From Chitinophaga horti (lineage in GTDB: Bacteria; Bacteroidota; Bacteroidia; Chitinophagales; Chitinophagaceae): 64,000 nt of DNA. The notes beneath the pieces are model-generated. The model saw only the letters and a program-made list of their open reading frames with translations, did no database searches and was not told the DNA's origin. The position numbers were made by a program, and so were the translations under genes. Where the stretch lies: the NCBI RefSeq assembly GCF_022867795.2, contig NZ_CP107006.1, positions 5,208,001 through 5,272,000 on the forward strand, read 5' to 3'. This document shows positions 26,402-34,681 of this stretch, piece by piece. Numbering within the stretch: the first letter of the stretch is position 1; every line of letters begins with the position of its first letter.

Positions 26402-26830
26402 ATGACATCGAAACAACAGGAACGGATAGAGCAGCTATTACGCGAAAATAAGTTGAGCGTTACGGACACCCGCGTAAAGATGCTGGAAATGTTCATGCAA
26501 AGTAAAGCCGCGTTGGAACACGCCAGCTTCGAAAAGCTGAATGGCAAAGCGTTTGACCGGGTTACGATTTACCGCACCCTGCAGACTTTTCTCGATAAAG
26601 GCATCGTGCATAAGATACCGACCACAGACACTTCGGTACGATACGCGATGTGTAAATCTGATTGCAAGGAGCACGAGCATCATGACCATCATGTACACTT
26701 TCAATGTGAAAGTTGCGGATCTACTACCTGCCTGGATGATACAGATGTACCGCAGATAGCATTGCCAAACGGGTTTGCGGTAAGTAATGTGGAGGTAGTG
26801 GTGAGTGGGGTTTGTAAAGATTGTAAATAA
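26402..26830 (+). CDS. Fur-family metal-dependent regulator
   Basis: A 142-residue protein. The winged-helix N-terminus is ENKLSVTDTRVKMLEMF and ASFEKLNGKAFDRVTIYRTLQTFLDKGIVHK (quoted in parts). A C-terminal dimerisation domain follows, with a His cluster (HEHHDHHVHF) and two structural zinc pairs, CESC and the terminal CKDC. Fur, Zur and PerR cannot be separated by these features alone. It is co-transcribed with the SCO gene (12 bp gap) and is a likely controller of the divergent receptor. Confidence 0.92.
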   Translation: MTSKQQERIEQLLRENKLSVTDTRVKMLEMFMQSKAALEHASFEKLNGKAFDRVTIYRTLQTFLDKGIVHKIPTTDTSVRYAMCKSDCKEHEHHDHHVHFQCESCGSTTCLDDTDVPQIALPNGFAVSNVEVVVSGVCKDCK

Positions 26831-26841
26831 CTTAAACATAG

Positions 26842-26877
26842 AAGCGGCGGTCAGTAACTGACCGCCGCTTTCATTTT
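26842..26877. terminator. Bidirectional terminator
   Basis: Stem AGCGGCGGTCAGT (26843-26855) pairs with ACTGACCGCCGCT (26857-26869), with T-rich sequence after it. It separates the convergent fur-like and peptidase genes. Confidence 0.85.
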
Positions 26878-28594
26878 ATCCCAACGTTGCTATTTCTTTT
26901 TGCACGAAATCTGCCAGCTCCTTCACATAGTCTGGTGAGAAATCGAACCTAATGCCTGCCGCTTCATACAGTTCGCGCAGGGTTTTGGTGTAACCCAGGC
27001 TCAATGCCTTCTCGTAGTTGTCGAGCGCCTGCTGCGGATTTTCTTTATATTGTTTCCACATCGCGATAGCGCCCAGTTGTGCAATGCCGTATTCGATGTA
27101 ATAGAACGGTACTTCAAACAGGTGCAGCTGTTTTTGCCAGCTGATGGCACGATGTTCTTCGAGTCCGCTCCAGTCCACCGTATTACCGGAAAACTCGTTC
27201 AGGATTTCTACCCACTTAGCCGTACGTTCTTCCACGCTATGCTGCGGATGTTCATATACCCAATGCTGGAATTTATCGATCGTTGCGATCCAAGGGAAGA
27301 TGGTGATCGACCGTTTCAATTGCTGTTGTTTTGCGCGCAGCAGTTCTTCGGGATTACTGAAGAAAATATCCCAATGGTCCATGCTGATCAGCTCCATGCT
27401 CATGCTCGCCACTTCGGCGATTTCCATCGGGTACTCTTTGAAAGCGCTTAATGGCAGCGGGTGACTCAGGAAAGAATGAATGGCGTGACCACCTTCGTGT
27501 ACCATGGTGATGAGGTCTTTCATTTGACCGGCGGCGTTCATGAAGATGAAAGGCACACCTGTTTCGGCCAGCGGACAGTTATAACCTCCGGGTGCTTTGC
27601 CGATGCGGCTTTCGAGATCCACCCGGCCCATTTTCTTCATCACACGTAAGCAGTCGCCGAAGAAAGGACGCAGGCGATCGAAACAGGCAATGGAGCTGTC
27701 GATCAGTTCTTCACCGGTTTTGAAAGGCTCCAGCGGTTTTACACCAGCCGGTTCCGCCTCCGTATCCCAGGGACGGAGCGGGTCTACGCCCAGCTTTTCC
27801 TTTTGTTTTTCCAGTACCTGCGTTACGATAGGCAGGATGTGTTCGCGGATGGCGGTATGGAAGCGGAAGCAATCTTCTTTAGTGTATTCAAAACGGCCCA
27901 GCTCCTCGAATTTGTAATCACGATAGTTGGCGAAGCCGGCGTTCTTCGCCACCTGGTCGCGCTTCTGCACGAGCGTGGTGTAAAGATCGTTAAGGGCATC
28001 TTTGTCCTGCATACGACGGGCGGCTGTTTTGCGGAACACCTCTTCGCGTTTGGCGCGATCGTTGCTTTCCAGGAATTTGGCAGCCTGCTGCAACGTGTAT
28101 TCTTTTCCGTCGAGCTCAATGGTCATTTTACCATTGATAACACCGTACTGCTGTGCCATCACGCTCAACTCCGCCTGCAGGGGAATATTTTCTTCATGAA
28201 ACAGTTTTACCTGTTTGTTTACATTACGCAGGTAGGTGAAATACAGCTGCTGGTCCAGTTCTTTGGTGAAGGGGCAGTCGAGCAGTTTGCGGTTAAGCGC
28301 ATCTGCATAAGGTTGCAGCTTGGGTTGTATTTCCATGCAGAAGTAGGTAAAAGCCTCTTCCAGCGATTTATCGGTCGTATCGCAGGTCATTTTGATCTGG
28401 CGCCAGCAGGCGTCTTCACTTACGATCGCTTCCAGTTCGCTCATGTCGCGCAGCCATTGTTCCAGCGCTTTAACATCCGTAAGCGGGCGCTGTTGCAGTT
28501 CCTCGAAGTAAGGTTGCAGTACGTCCCAGCTTGTCACTTCAAAATTCTCCGGCAAAAAGTGCCTTGGTAATTTTTCTATTTGTGCGTTCGCCAT
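26876..28594 (-). CDS. M3-family oligoendopeptidase F
   Basis: A 572-residue zinc metallopeptidase. The HEXXH site is MVHEGGHAIHSFLSH, the third ligand glutamate lies in EIAEVASMSMELIS, and the substrate-side tyrosines are in VPFYYIEYGIAQLGA. It has no signal peptide, so it probably degrades oligopeptides in the cytoplasm. The start is set at 28594 (MANAQIEKLPRHF). The open frame extends 72 codons further, but that part is strongly basic and overlaps the end of the next gene upstream, so it is not coding. Confidence 0.93.
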   Translation of the reverse strand: MANAQIEKLPRHFLPENFEVTSWDVLQPYFEELQQRPLTDVKALEQWLRDMSELEAIVSEDACWRQIKMTCDTTDKSLEEAFTYFCMEIQPKLQPYADALNRKLLDCPFTKELDQQLYFTYLRNVNKQVKLFHEENIPLQAELSVMAQQYGVINGKMTIELDGKEYTLQQAAKFLESNDRAKREEVFRKTAARRMQDKDALNDLYTTLVQKRDQVAKNAGFANYRDYKFEELGRFEYTKEDCFRFHTAIREHILPIVTQVLEKQKEKLGVDPLRPWDTEAEPAGVKPLEPFKTGEELIDSSIACFDRLRPFFGDCLRVMKKMGRVDLESRIGKAPGGYNCPLAETGVPFIFMNAAGQMKDLITMVHEGGHAIHSFLSHPLPLSAFKEYPMEIAEVASMSMELISMDHWDIFFSNPEELLRAKQQQLKRSITIFPWIATIDKFQHWVYEHPQHSVEERTAKWVEILNEFSGNTVDWSGLEEHRAISWQKQLHLFEVPFYYIEYGIAQLGAIAMWKQYKENPQQALDNYEKALSLGYTKTLRELYEAAGIRFDFSPDYVKELADFVQKEIATLG

Positions 28595-28697
28595 GTTGGT
28601 ATGCTTGTTTTCCGGGTAAAAAAGAAAGTTCCGGCCTCCCTTTTCGATGGAAAAGGAAGCCCGGAACTTCAAATATGACTTAAAAAAACGGAGAAAA

Positions 28698-29339
28698 CTA
28701 CTCTTCCGTCTTCTTCTTAGCGGCTTTTTTAGGCTTCGGCGCGTCTTCGCCTTCAGCACCTTCTGCAGCGGCCTTTTTAGGTGCACGTGCTTTTTTCGGC
28801 TTTTCAGCACCAGCTTCGGCAGCTTCGCCTTCAGCAGCTTCTGCGTCTGCTTTTTTAGCTTTCGCCTTTGCTTTAGGTTTCGCCTCTTCGGTAGCTTCGG
28901 TAGCAGCTTCAGTACCTTCTGCTACTTCTTCGCCTTCTTCTGCCAGGATCTCATCGAACTTCAGCAGTTCGTTTTGTTTGAGAATACCGTACCATTTCAC
29001 CATTTTCTTCATATCACTTACGTATACGCGCTCCTCGTCAAATTCGGGGAATACGCTTTTGAAGTAGGCTTTAATGGTATTATTGTCAGATTTAGGATCG
29101 ATGATCGCGGACTTTGATTCGTTTTCCTGCATGGCTTTGAATACCAGGGCCAGGTTTACGTTATCGCCTGTAGTGAATACTTCGATGCTTTCCAAGGGGG
29201 TAAAGTTGTGGATGCGGGAAGACACAAAGCGCGTGCTTTTATCTTCGAGCGACCTTACAATAGCGCCGTCCTGTTTACTGGCTACCAACTGGAATAAACC
29301 ACCTAAACCGGTCACTGCGACAATTTCTCTGTACTGCAT
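28698..29339 (-). CDS. DUF5606 protein with histone-H1-like tail
   Basis: A 213-residue protein. Residues 1-135 match the DUF5606 pattern (MQYREIVAVTGLGGLFQLVA, then RFVSSRIHNFTPLESIEVFT). This part resembles a small beta-barrel followed by helices. From about residue 140 the sequence is almost only Ala, Lys, Glu and Pro, with repeated PKKA and KKA motifs, like the tails of H1-type nucleoid proteins. Nucleic-acid association is an inference from the tail. The family function is unknown. Confidence 0.82.
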   Translation of the reverse strand: MQYREIVAVTGLGGLFQLVASKQDGAIVRSLEDKSTRFVSSRIHNFTPLESIEVFTTGDNVNLALVFKAMQENESKSAIIDPKSDNNTIKAYFKSVFPEFDEERVYVSDMKKMVKWYGILKQNELLKFDEILAEEGEEVAEGTEAATEATEEAKPKAKAKAKKADAEAAEGEAAEAGAEKPKKARAPKKAAAEGAEGEDAPKPKKAAKKKTEE

Positions 29340-29359
29340 GTTCTATTTTTTAAGAAGGG

Positions 29360-29367
29360 CAAATATA
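29360..29367 (-). promoter_or_regulatory. Candidate -7 promoter element of the DUF5606 gene
   Basis: Reads TATATTTG on the minus strand, 20 bp before the ATG; exact TAnnTTTG match. Confidence 0.45.
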
Positions 29368-29416
29368 AAAAATTAGAATAGATTGACGGCCTGGTAAATT
29401 TTATTTCCGGTTTTGG

Positions 29417-31921
29417 CTACCTCCAGCCTCTCCCCAACATAACCGGCAACCTCCACCTCTCCACCCGACCCGCCGCATCGAACACCTCGGCATAAATGAC
29501 GTACGCCCCCACTGGCAGCGCCTCCTGGGCATCTGACAGCCCGTTCCAGGTTAACCGGCCGGTGTTGCCTAACAGGTGATTGCGGGCCAGCAGGCATACC
29601 CGCCGGCCGGCGGCGTCGAATACCGTGATGTTCGCCACTTTGCCCGGGGCGGTGAAGTTATAGTGGATAAATGCCAGGTCGTCGCGGCCGTCGTTATCGG
29701 GCGAAAAAACCTCCGGGGTTACTGAGAACGCTGTCGTACTGGCTCCTGCGGCCGATTGTTGGCTATTGACGTAGCCGGGCGTCGCATGACCAGCCTGGGA
29801 GGCGGCGGAGTGCCAGGTGGCGGGCGTTTGGTCGCTTAACCGCTCCAGTGAGATGCCTTCCCGGTTGGTAATGAGCGGGAAATGCTGCTTTTCGGAGTAG
29901 GCAAATTCGTCCAGCACGGTGCCCTGGCGGTCCAACAGCACAACGGTGCCGGCATCGTCCGGGAAGGAGGGTATGGGTAATTGAATAACATCACGAACTG
30001 CTTTACAGGCGTATTGGCGGCAGAGCGCCAGGCGCTGGCCGGTAAGGGCAACATAGCCGCCGGGCAGCAACTGGCGCTCTGCCGCAATGCGTGTGATATT
30101 GTCGAGGGAGCCGTCGGCTTTGCGGTTGGCGAGGTACAGCTGCGAAAGATCGATTACCTGCTTGCCCGAATTGAACAACTCTACGAAATCCTCTACGCCA
30201 GGGGGCGGGTTGAACAGCACCTCGTTGATGATAACCCCACCCGCCACCGCAGGCTCCGGCAATCCGAAGCTGAACGATTCGTTTGTCGGCGAAAGGCCCG
30301 AGCAACTTTTGGCCGAGATGAGCTGCACGTCATACAGGCGGCCCGTTCGCAGCGCTTCCGGCAGCGTAATGGTGGCTGAGAGGAATGCGGGCGGTGTTGA
30401 GGCCACTGCCTGTGTCGCCATACCAGCAATGGAAACGGCAATGGAATCCAGAACGTAGTTGAATGCCAGATGCAATTGAAGGCTATCCGGGGTTGATAAC
30501 TCCACGATAGCGGGCGATTGCTGTTCGGAGAGAAGACCGGCCACCGCGTTCACCTGTCCGGGTGTACCTCCCAACAGGGCAGTGGAAGCTTTCCAGTTGG
30601 CCTGACCGGAACAGGCGGCGTTGGCATCGATCATTTCCAGGCTCCAGCCACCTTCTTTACGCAGGTCGCTTTGGTACCATTCTTTTGTGTAGGATACGGC
30701 ATGCATCATACTACCGGCGGCGTCATATAATCCGAGATTATCCTGCTCATTACCGAGCGTAGGGAAATGAGCGATCGTGAGCGCACGGTTAAACTTACCG
30801 GCAGAACATAACACCACAAAACTATCTGCAGGCAAACGATAAGGCGGCAATATCACACTATCTTCTCCTGCAAAAAATCTCCAGCCATCGAGCCGAATCG
30901 GATAATCACTGCGATTATACAGCTCCACGTACTCAAATGTTGGCAGTCCTACCGAAGGCGACGGATCGGCAAAAATTTCATTCATCACAATATCGTAACG
31001 CTGCGGGCGATAATAAACCAGGCTGGTATCGAGCGCTGGCATGATCAGCTGCACTTCATCACGAACGTTATTTATTGTGAATGCAAAAGGCGCTGTTGAA
31101 ACGAATGGCGTATCATAATATAAAAGATACCCTCCCGGTGTCGACACATCCTGCGACAACATCGCAGGCAAAGGAGAAAAATTTTTGACATTCAGGCTAT
31201 CAGGCGTTTCAGAAAATAACACGAAAATATGTTGTGAATCTCTAACCTCAAGCTGCACCAGCAAAGGCGGGTTAGTGTCGGGTACAAACGCAGCGCAGGC
31301 AATACTATCAAAATAGTGTTTACCCCAAAAGCCGCTGGTAGACTGCCGCACGAGCAGTCCAAAATAGCCTCCCTGCAACGTAGCAGTATCAGTCATTTTC
31401 CCTTCCTTGGTAAACCGGCCGTCGGGCGGACTGGTAAACAGTTGCCATTCATTGTTCGCGGTCCTGGTCACCTTCACCATCAATTCGTTCGCTGTTGCCG
31501 CTGTGCTGCCGTCGCGGCCGTCAATGAGTTTTGTGATGGTACCGTTGCGTGTTTTGCGGTACAGGCTTACCTCGTCCTGGGTGTTGCCTATCCTTACGAA
31601 GTAGCCGGCCGCTGCGGGTAGCGAATCGTCATCTGCTACGAGAAACACGTCTGCATAATTCGTGGAAGAGGTGTTAAAGTCCAGCCGTATCCACCATTCC
31701 CATTGCACTTCGGTGGGCGTAGTAGCCTGTCTGCTTAAATAAAATGTAGCATTGGCGCGGTTACTCACCGACTTCAACACGCCATTCGTAATGGTCCAGG
31801 AACTATCGCTGCCCTTCCACGCGGGAAGTTCGTGCATGCCGGACACATTAAAATTTTCGGAGAATTGGCCGTAAGCCAATAAGGGCGCGCAAAGCAGCGC
31901 ACAAACAATTCGGGTTAACAT
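29417..31921 (-). CDS. Secreted lamin-tail-domain protein
   Basis: An 834-residue exported protein with a signal peptide (ends AYGQ). The N-terminal 200 residues look like a concanavalin/LamG-type beta-sandwich. Two lamin-tail domains follow: about residues 310-400 (IVMNEIFADPSPS, FEYVELYNRSDYPI) and 560-650 (VIINEVLFNPPPGVEDFVELFN, in part). The C-terminus is a FlgD-type Ig fold (FSPDNDGRDDLAFIHYNF, ITVFDAAGRRV). Such proteins are usually cell-surface or secreted; a role in extracellular DNA or polymer binding is speculation. The FlgD-like end is not a clear type IX sorting domain. Confidence 0.82.
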   Translation of the reverse strand: MLTRIVCALLCAPLLAYGQFSENFNVSGMHELPAWKGSDSSWTITNGVLKSVSNRANATFYLSRQATTPTEVQWEWWIRLDFNTSSTNYADVFLVADDDSLPAAAGYFVRIGNTQDEVSLYRKTRNGTITKLIDGRDGSTAATANELMVKVTRTANNEWQLFTSPPDGRFTKEGKMTDTATLQGGYFGLLVRQSTSGFWGKHYFDSIACAAFVPDTNPPLLVQLEVRDSQHIFVLFSETPDSLNVKNFSPLPAMLSQDVSTPGGYLLYYDTPFVSTAPFAFTINNVRDEVQLIMPALDTSLVYYRPQRYDIVMNEIFADPSPSVGLPTFEYVELYNRSDYPIRLDGWRFFAGEDSVILPPYRLPADSFVVLCSAGKFNRALTIAHFPTLGNEQDNLGLYDAAGSMMHAVSYTKEWYQSDLRKEGGWSLEMIDANAACSGQANWKASTALLGGTPGQVNAVAGLLSEQQSPAIVELSTPDSLQLHLAFNYVLDSIAVSIAGMATQAVASTPPAFLSATITLPEALRTGRLYDVQLISAKSCSGLSPTNESFSFGLPEPAVAGGVIINEVLFNPPPGVEDFVELFNSGKQVIDLSQLYLANRKADGSLDNITRIAAERQLLPGGYVALTGQRLALCRQYACKAVRDVIQLPIPSFPDDAGTVVLLDRQGTVLDEFAYSEKQHFPLITNREGISLERLSDQTPATWHSAASQAGHATPGYVNSQQSAAGASTTAFSVTPEVFSPDNDGRDDLAFIHYNFTAPGKVANITVFDAAGRRVCLLARNHLLGNTGRLTWNGLSDAQEALPVGAYVIYAEVFDAAGRVERWRLPVMLGRGWR

Positions 31922-32003
31922 AACTTGTTGGTTTTAAATGAAGTTAAAGAAATCTTTGTATATCTCTCTAAAAAAACTTCATAAAAATGAAGTCCCGAAG
32001 TAT

Positions 32004-32011
32004 TAATTTTG
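32004..32011 (+). promoter_or_regulatory. Candidate -7 promoter element of asd
   Basis: TAATTTTG, an exact TAnnTTTG match, 30 bp before the asd ATG. Confidence 0.45.
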
Positions 32012-32041
32012 AACTCCTTTTTAAAACACAATAAAAAAACA

Positions 32042-33034
32042 ATGAAAGTAGCCGTAGTAGGGGCCACCGGTCTGGTAGGCACCAAAATGTTGCAAGTGCT
32101 CGAGGAAAGAAATTTCCCGGTAACAGAACTTATTCCTGTAGCGTCTGAAAAGTCTGTAGGCAAGGAAGTAACATTTAAGGGCAAGCCATATAAGGTGGTG
32201 AATGCCGATACAGCTATTTCTATGAAGCCGGCCGTAGCCTTGTTTTCTGCCGGTGGCAGCACCTCCCTGGAGTGGGCGCCTAAATTTGCCGAAGCGGGTA
32301 TCACCGTTATCGACAACTCTTCTGCATGGCGTATGGACCCTACCAAAAAACTGGTAGTACCTGAAATCAATGGTGACGCACTCACACCCGAAGACAAGAT
32401 TATTGCCAATCCTAACTGTTCTACCATTCAAATGGTGTTGGTATTAGAGCCGCTGCATAAATTGTACAATATCAATCGTGTAGTCGTGTCCACTTATCAA
32501 TCTGTAACAGGTACAGGTGTGAAAGCAGTTGATCAGTTAATGAATGAGCGTAAAGGCGTTGAAGGCCCTAAAGCTTACGCACATACTATTGACCTGAACG
32601 TTATTCCGCAGATCGACGTGTTCCTCGAAAATGGTTATACCAAAGAGGAAATGAAGATGGTAAAGGAAACGAAAAAGATCATGCGCGACGATAACATCAA
32701 AGTAACTGCTACTACTGTACGTATCCCGGTAATGGGTGGTCACAGCGAATCAGTGAACATTGAGTTTGGAAAAGAATTTGAACTGGCCGATGTTCGTAAA
32801 AGCCTGGAAACCGCGCCAGGACTGGTAGTGGTAGATGATCCTGCAAATGCAAAATACCCGATGCCGAAAGATGCGCACGAGCGTGACGAGGTATTTGTAG
32901 GTCGTATTCGCCGCGATGAATCGCAGGATAAAACATTAAACCTCTGGATAGTAGCCGACAACCTTCGTAAGGGAGCGGCCACCAATGCCGTGCAGATCGC
33001 CGAGTACCTGCATCAGCAAAAGTGGATAAGCTAA
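32042..33034 (+). CDS. asd: Aspartate-semialdehyde dehydrogenase
   Basis: A 330-residue cytoplasmic enzyme. It makes aspartate semialdehyde from aspartyl phosphate with NADPH, feeding lysine, diaminopimelate, threonine and methionine synthesis. The Rossmann motif is VVGATGLVGTKML, the catalytic cysteine is in NPNCSTIQM, the acid/base His lies in GGHSESVN, and phosphate-binding DNSSAWRMD is present. Length fits the family. The start is the second in-frame Met (MKVAVVGATG), since the fold begins there. A clear terminator follows. Confidence 0.97.
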   Translation: MKVAVVGATGLVGTKMLQVLEERNFPVTELIPVASEKSVGKEVTFKGKPYKVVNADTAISMKPAVALFSAGGSTSLEWAPKFAEAGITVIDNSSAWRMDPTKKLVVPEINGDALTPEDKIIANPNCSTIQMVLVLEPLHKLYNINRVVVSTYQSVTGTGVKAVDQLMNERKGVEGPKAYAHTIDLNVIPQIDVFLENGYTKEEMKMVKETKKIMRDDNIKVTATTVRIPVMGGHSESVNIEFGKEFELADVRKSLETAPGLVVVDDPANAKYPMPKDAHERDEVFVGRIRRDESQDKTLNLWIVADNLRKGAATNAVQIAEYLHQQKWIS

Positions 33035-33062
33035 GGCAAATATCCACATGTGAATAACTTCA

Positions 33063-33097
33063 AATCCCATAGTGTAATTACTATGGGATTATTTTTC
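33063..33097 (+). terminator. Rho-independent terminator of asd
   Basis: Stem AATCCCATAGT (33063-33073) pairs with ACTATGGGATT (33080-33090), followed by ATTTTTC. Confidence 0.85.
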
Positions 33098-33387
33098 TAA
33101 AGAATATTGTTTTTTATAAATATTAGCTGTAAATTCACTTCCACATCACGAGTTACTGAGAGGCTTACACGATATACCGCTGCCAACGAGAGTGCCTATG
33201 AGCGTCGTCCTATTTTGAAGTGAATCATTGAGAGAGCGTGTAACGTCCATGTCAGCGAAAAAATTACACAGAAGTAGTATTGAATTGTGCCAGATTAAAT
33301 TGAATTTTGAAATGAAATCCTATGCAATCTGTTTCAAAAGAGTTATTAAAGTTTATTTCACAATTACTAAACTAAATACCCTTTCCT
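33098..33387. other. Intergenic region upstream of the 83-residue orphan
   Basis: About 290 bp of AT-rich sequence between the asd terminator and the small gene. A 60-codon open frame (33228-33410) overlaps the next gene and has no protein-like features. Nothing else is recognised. Confidence 0.5.
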
Positions 33388-33639
33388 ATGAAAACCAACA
33401 CCAATCGTGAGCTGCTTCTTATGCACAAGTTCACTGAAGAGTGGAGTTCAAATTTCTCGTCGCAGGTTTCGCGCATTATGAGCATTGTAGACCAGAAGGA
33501 TACAATCGATGGAATCATTCCTATCGTTGAAGTAGCCAACGTTTACAACCAACGCTTCGCTCAGACAAGAACAGATAAAGAAAATCTATTAAAGAACCGT
33601 AAAGCGCGTCCATTTGAGTTTTTAATACACAAGAATTAA
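33388..33639 (+). CDS. Small orphan protein
   Basis: An 83-residue predicted protein beginning MKTNTNRELLLMHKF. Charged and helical, with no signal peptide, membrane segment or cysteine. It contains TEEWSSNFSSQVSRIMSIVDQ and ends in a basic stretch (NRKARPFEFLIHKN). I do not recognise the family. It is supported by an ATG after an AT-rich leader and by a strong inverted repeat 35 bp after the stop. It may be a lineage-restricted regulator; it may also be non-coding. Confidence 0.5.
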   Translation: MKTNTNRELLLMHKFTEEWSSNFSSQVSRIMSIVDQKDTIDGIIPIVEVANVYNQRFAQTRTDKENLLKNRKARPFEFLIHKN

Positions 33640-33673
33640 TTGTCCGTTTCGTTTTGTTGTTAGTGATACTAAA

Positions 33674-33707
33674 CGTCCATGGACTATATTCAGGTGGTCC
33701 ATGGACG
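33674..33707. repeat. Perfect 11-bp inverted repeat after the orphan gene
   Basis: CGTCCATGGAC (33674-33684) and GTCCATGGACG (33697-33707) pair perfectly. Outer GTTGTT (33656-33661) and AACAAC (33711-33716) extend the symmetry. There is no T-run, so this may be a protein site or RNA stem rather than a simple terminator. Confidence 0.6.
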
Positions 33708-33818
33708 GACAACAACTTTAGTAACACGGTTGCATATACGAATTAATACAATGCCAACCCCGACAGGAGCTTTCACCCTATTTATCCGTCTGTCATCCGG
33801 TTTTTTCCAATCAATAAA

Positions 33819-34478
33819 TTAATCGAACGCTCTGTTTAAGAATGCGAGGAAAGGATGCATCACCGCAAAGGTTTTGAGTATCTCTCTCGTTAACGCAGGT
33901 TGCGTGCACACTTCATCTGTAAAGCTCTTGCTTACGGTAAGACTTTTCAATTTGAGATAGGCGAGTGCCGGATTATCGGCGCTATAACCCTGGGGCACTG
34001 TTTTGAGTGCGTCGCCGTCTACCTTTCCGAACGCGCGAATAAATTCTTTCTGCGAGATAATATCCTGGAACTCGGCAAAGTTGTAGTCTATTTCCTGCCG
34101 CGTTTTTTTCAGAATGGGCGCATCGGGCATCCATAGTCCGCCTGCAGCAAAGCTTTTACCTCCCGGTTCAAAATGAAAGTAGTAGCCTGCATAAGGCGAT
34201 TTTTTTCCTCCCTTCGCAAAGGCGGCCCCCATATTGGTTTTGTAGGGCGACTTATCTTTCGAAAAACGCACGTCTTTGTAAATCCGGAACGTACAATCCT
34301 TTACCTGTAATCCCTGTATATCTTCATCCTGTCTTGAAAGGCCGTCTATAATCTGCTGAACAAGGCTCTCGTAATCCGCTTTTGCTTCCTGGTATTGTGC
34401 TTTGTGCTCGTCAAACCAGGGCTTATTGTTGTTTTTCTGAAGCTCCTTCAGGAACTTCAAAGAAGATGGGCTCAACAT
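33819..34478 (-). CDS. DUF2461 protein (TIGR02453 family)
   Basis: A 219-residue soluble protein. It begins MLSPSSLKFLKELQKNNNK and has the family blocks PWFDEHKAQYQEAK, TFRIYKDVRFSKDKSPYKTN and YYFHFEPGGKSFAAGG (quoted in parts). DUF2461 proteins are widespread; their biochemical role is unknown. The longer in-frame start at 34541 would cross the upstream terminator hairpin and add a hydrophobic stretch, so it is rejected. Confidence 0.88.
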   Translation of the reverse strand: MLSPSSLKFLKELQKNNNKPWFDEHKAQYQEAKADYESLVQQIIDGLSRQDEDIQGLQVKDCTFRIYKDVRFSKDKSPYKTNMGAAFAKGGKKSPYAGYYFHFEPGGKSFAAGGLWMPDAPILKKTRQEIDYNFAEFQDIISQKEFIRAFGKVDGDALKTVPQGYSADNPALAYLKLKSLTVSKSFTDEVCTQPALTREILKTFAVMHPFLAFLNRAFD

Positions 34479-34531
34479 AATGAGTATCAGTTTACGCTTA
34501 ATTGCTGACAAAATATACAAAATAAAGAAAA

Positions 34532-34555
34532 GAAGCGCCACAATTATGGCGCTTC
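34532..34555 (-). terminator. Hairpin terminator upstream of the DUF2461 gene
   Basis: GAAGCGCCA (34532-34540) pairs with TGGCGCTTC (34547-34555). On the minus strand a TTTTCTTT run follows. It is the second of two tandem hairpins after the beta-barrel gene. Confidence 0.65.
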
Positions 34556-34606
34556 CTACAAGCAGGAATAATTCAGATGGTTGCCTTCAGCCTGTAACGG
34601 CGTGGC

Positions 34607-34636
34607 AAAAGTGTGCGATAAACATCGCACACTTTT
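34607..34636. terminator. Bidirectional hairpin terminator after the beta-barrel gene
   Basis: Stem AAAAGTGTGCGAT (34607-34619) pairs perfectly with ATCGCACACTTTT (34624-34636) around a 4-base loop. Confidence 0.75.
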
Positions 34637-34681
34637 AAGCGTAACGCGGTTTTGTTAAACCTTTCTTATATGAGCCAAATC

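Noticed and set aside
26876..28810. Longer oligoendopeptidase start adding 72 residues
   Set aside because: The added part is an artefact of reading the basic-tail end of the DUF5606 gene in another frame; the family begins at MANAQIEK.
33228..33410. Frame of 60 codons upstream of the small orphan
   Set aside because: It overlaps the start of the orphan gene and lacks protein-like composition.
34478..34541. Upstream start extending the DUF2461 protein
   Set aside because: It would run into the GAAGCGCCA/TGGCGCTTC hairpin and add an atypical hydrophobic leader.
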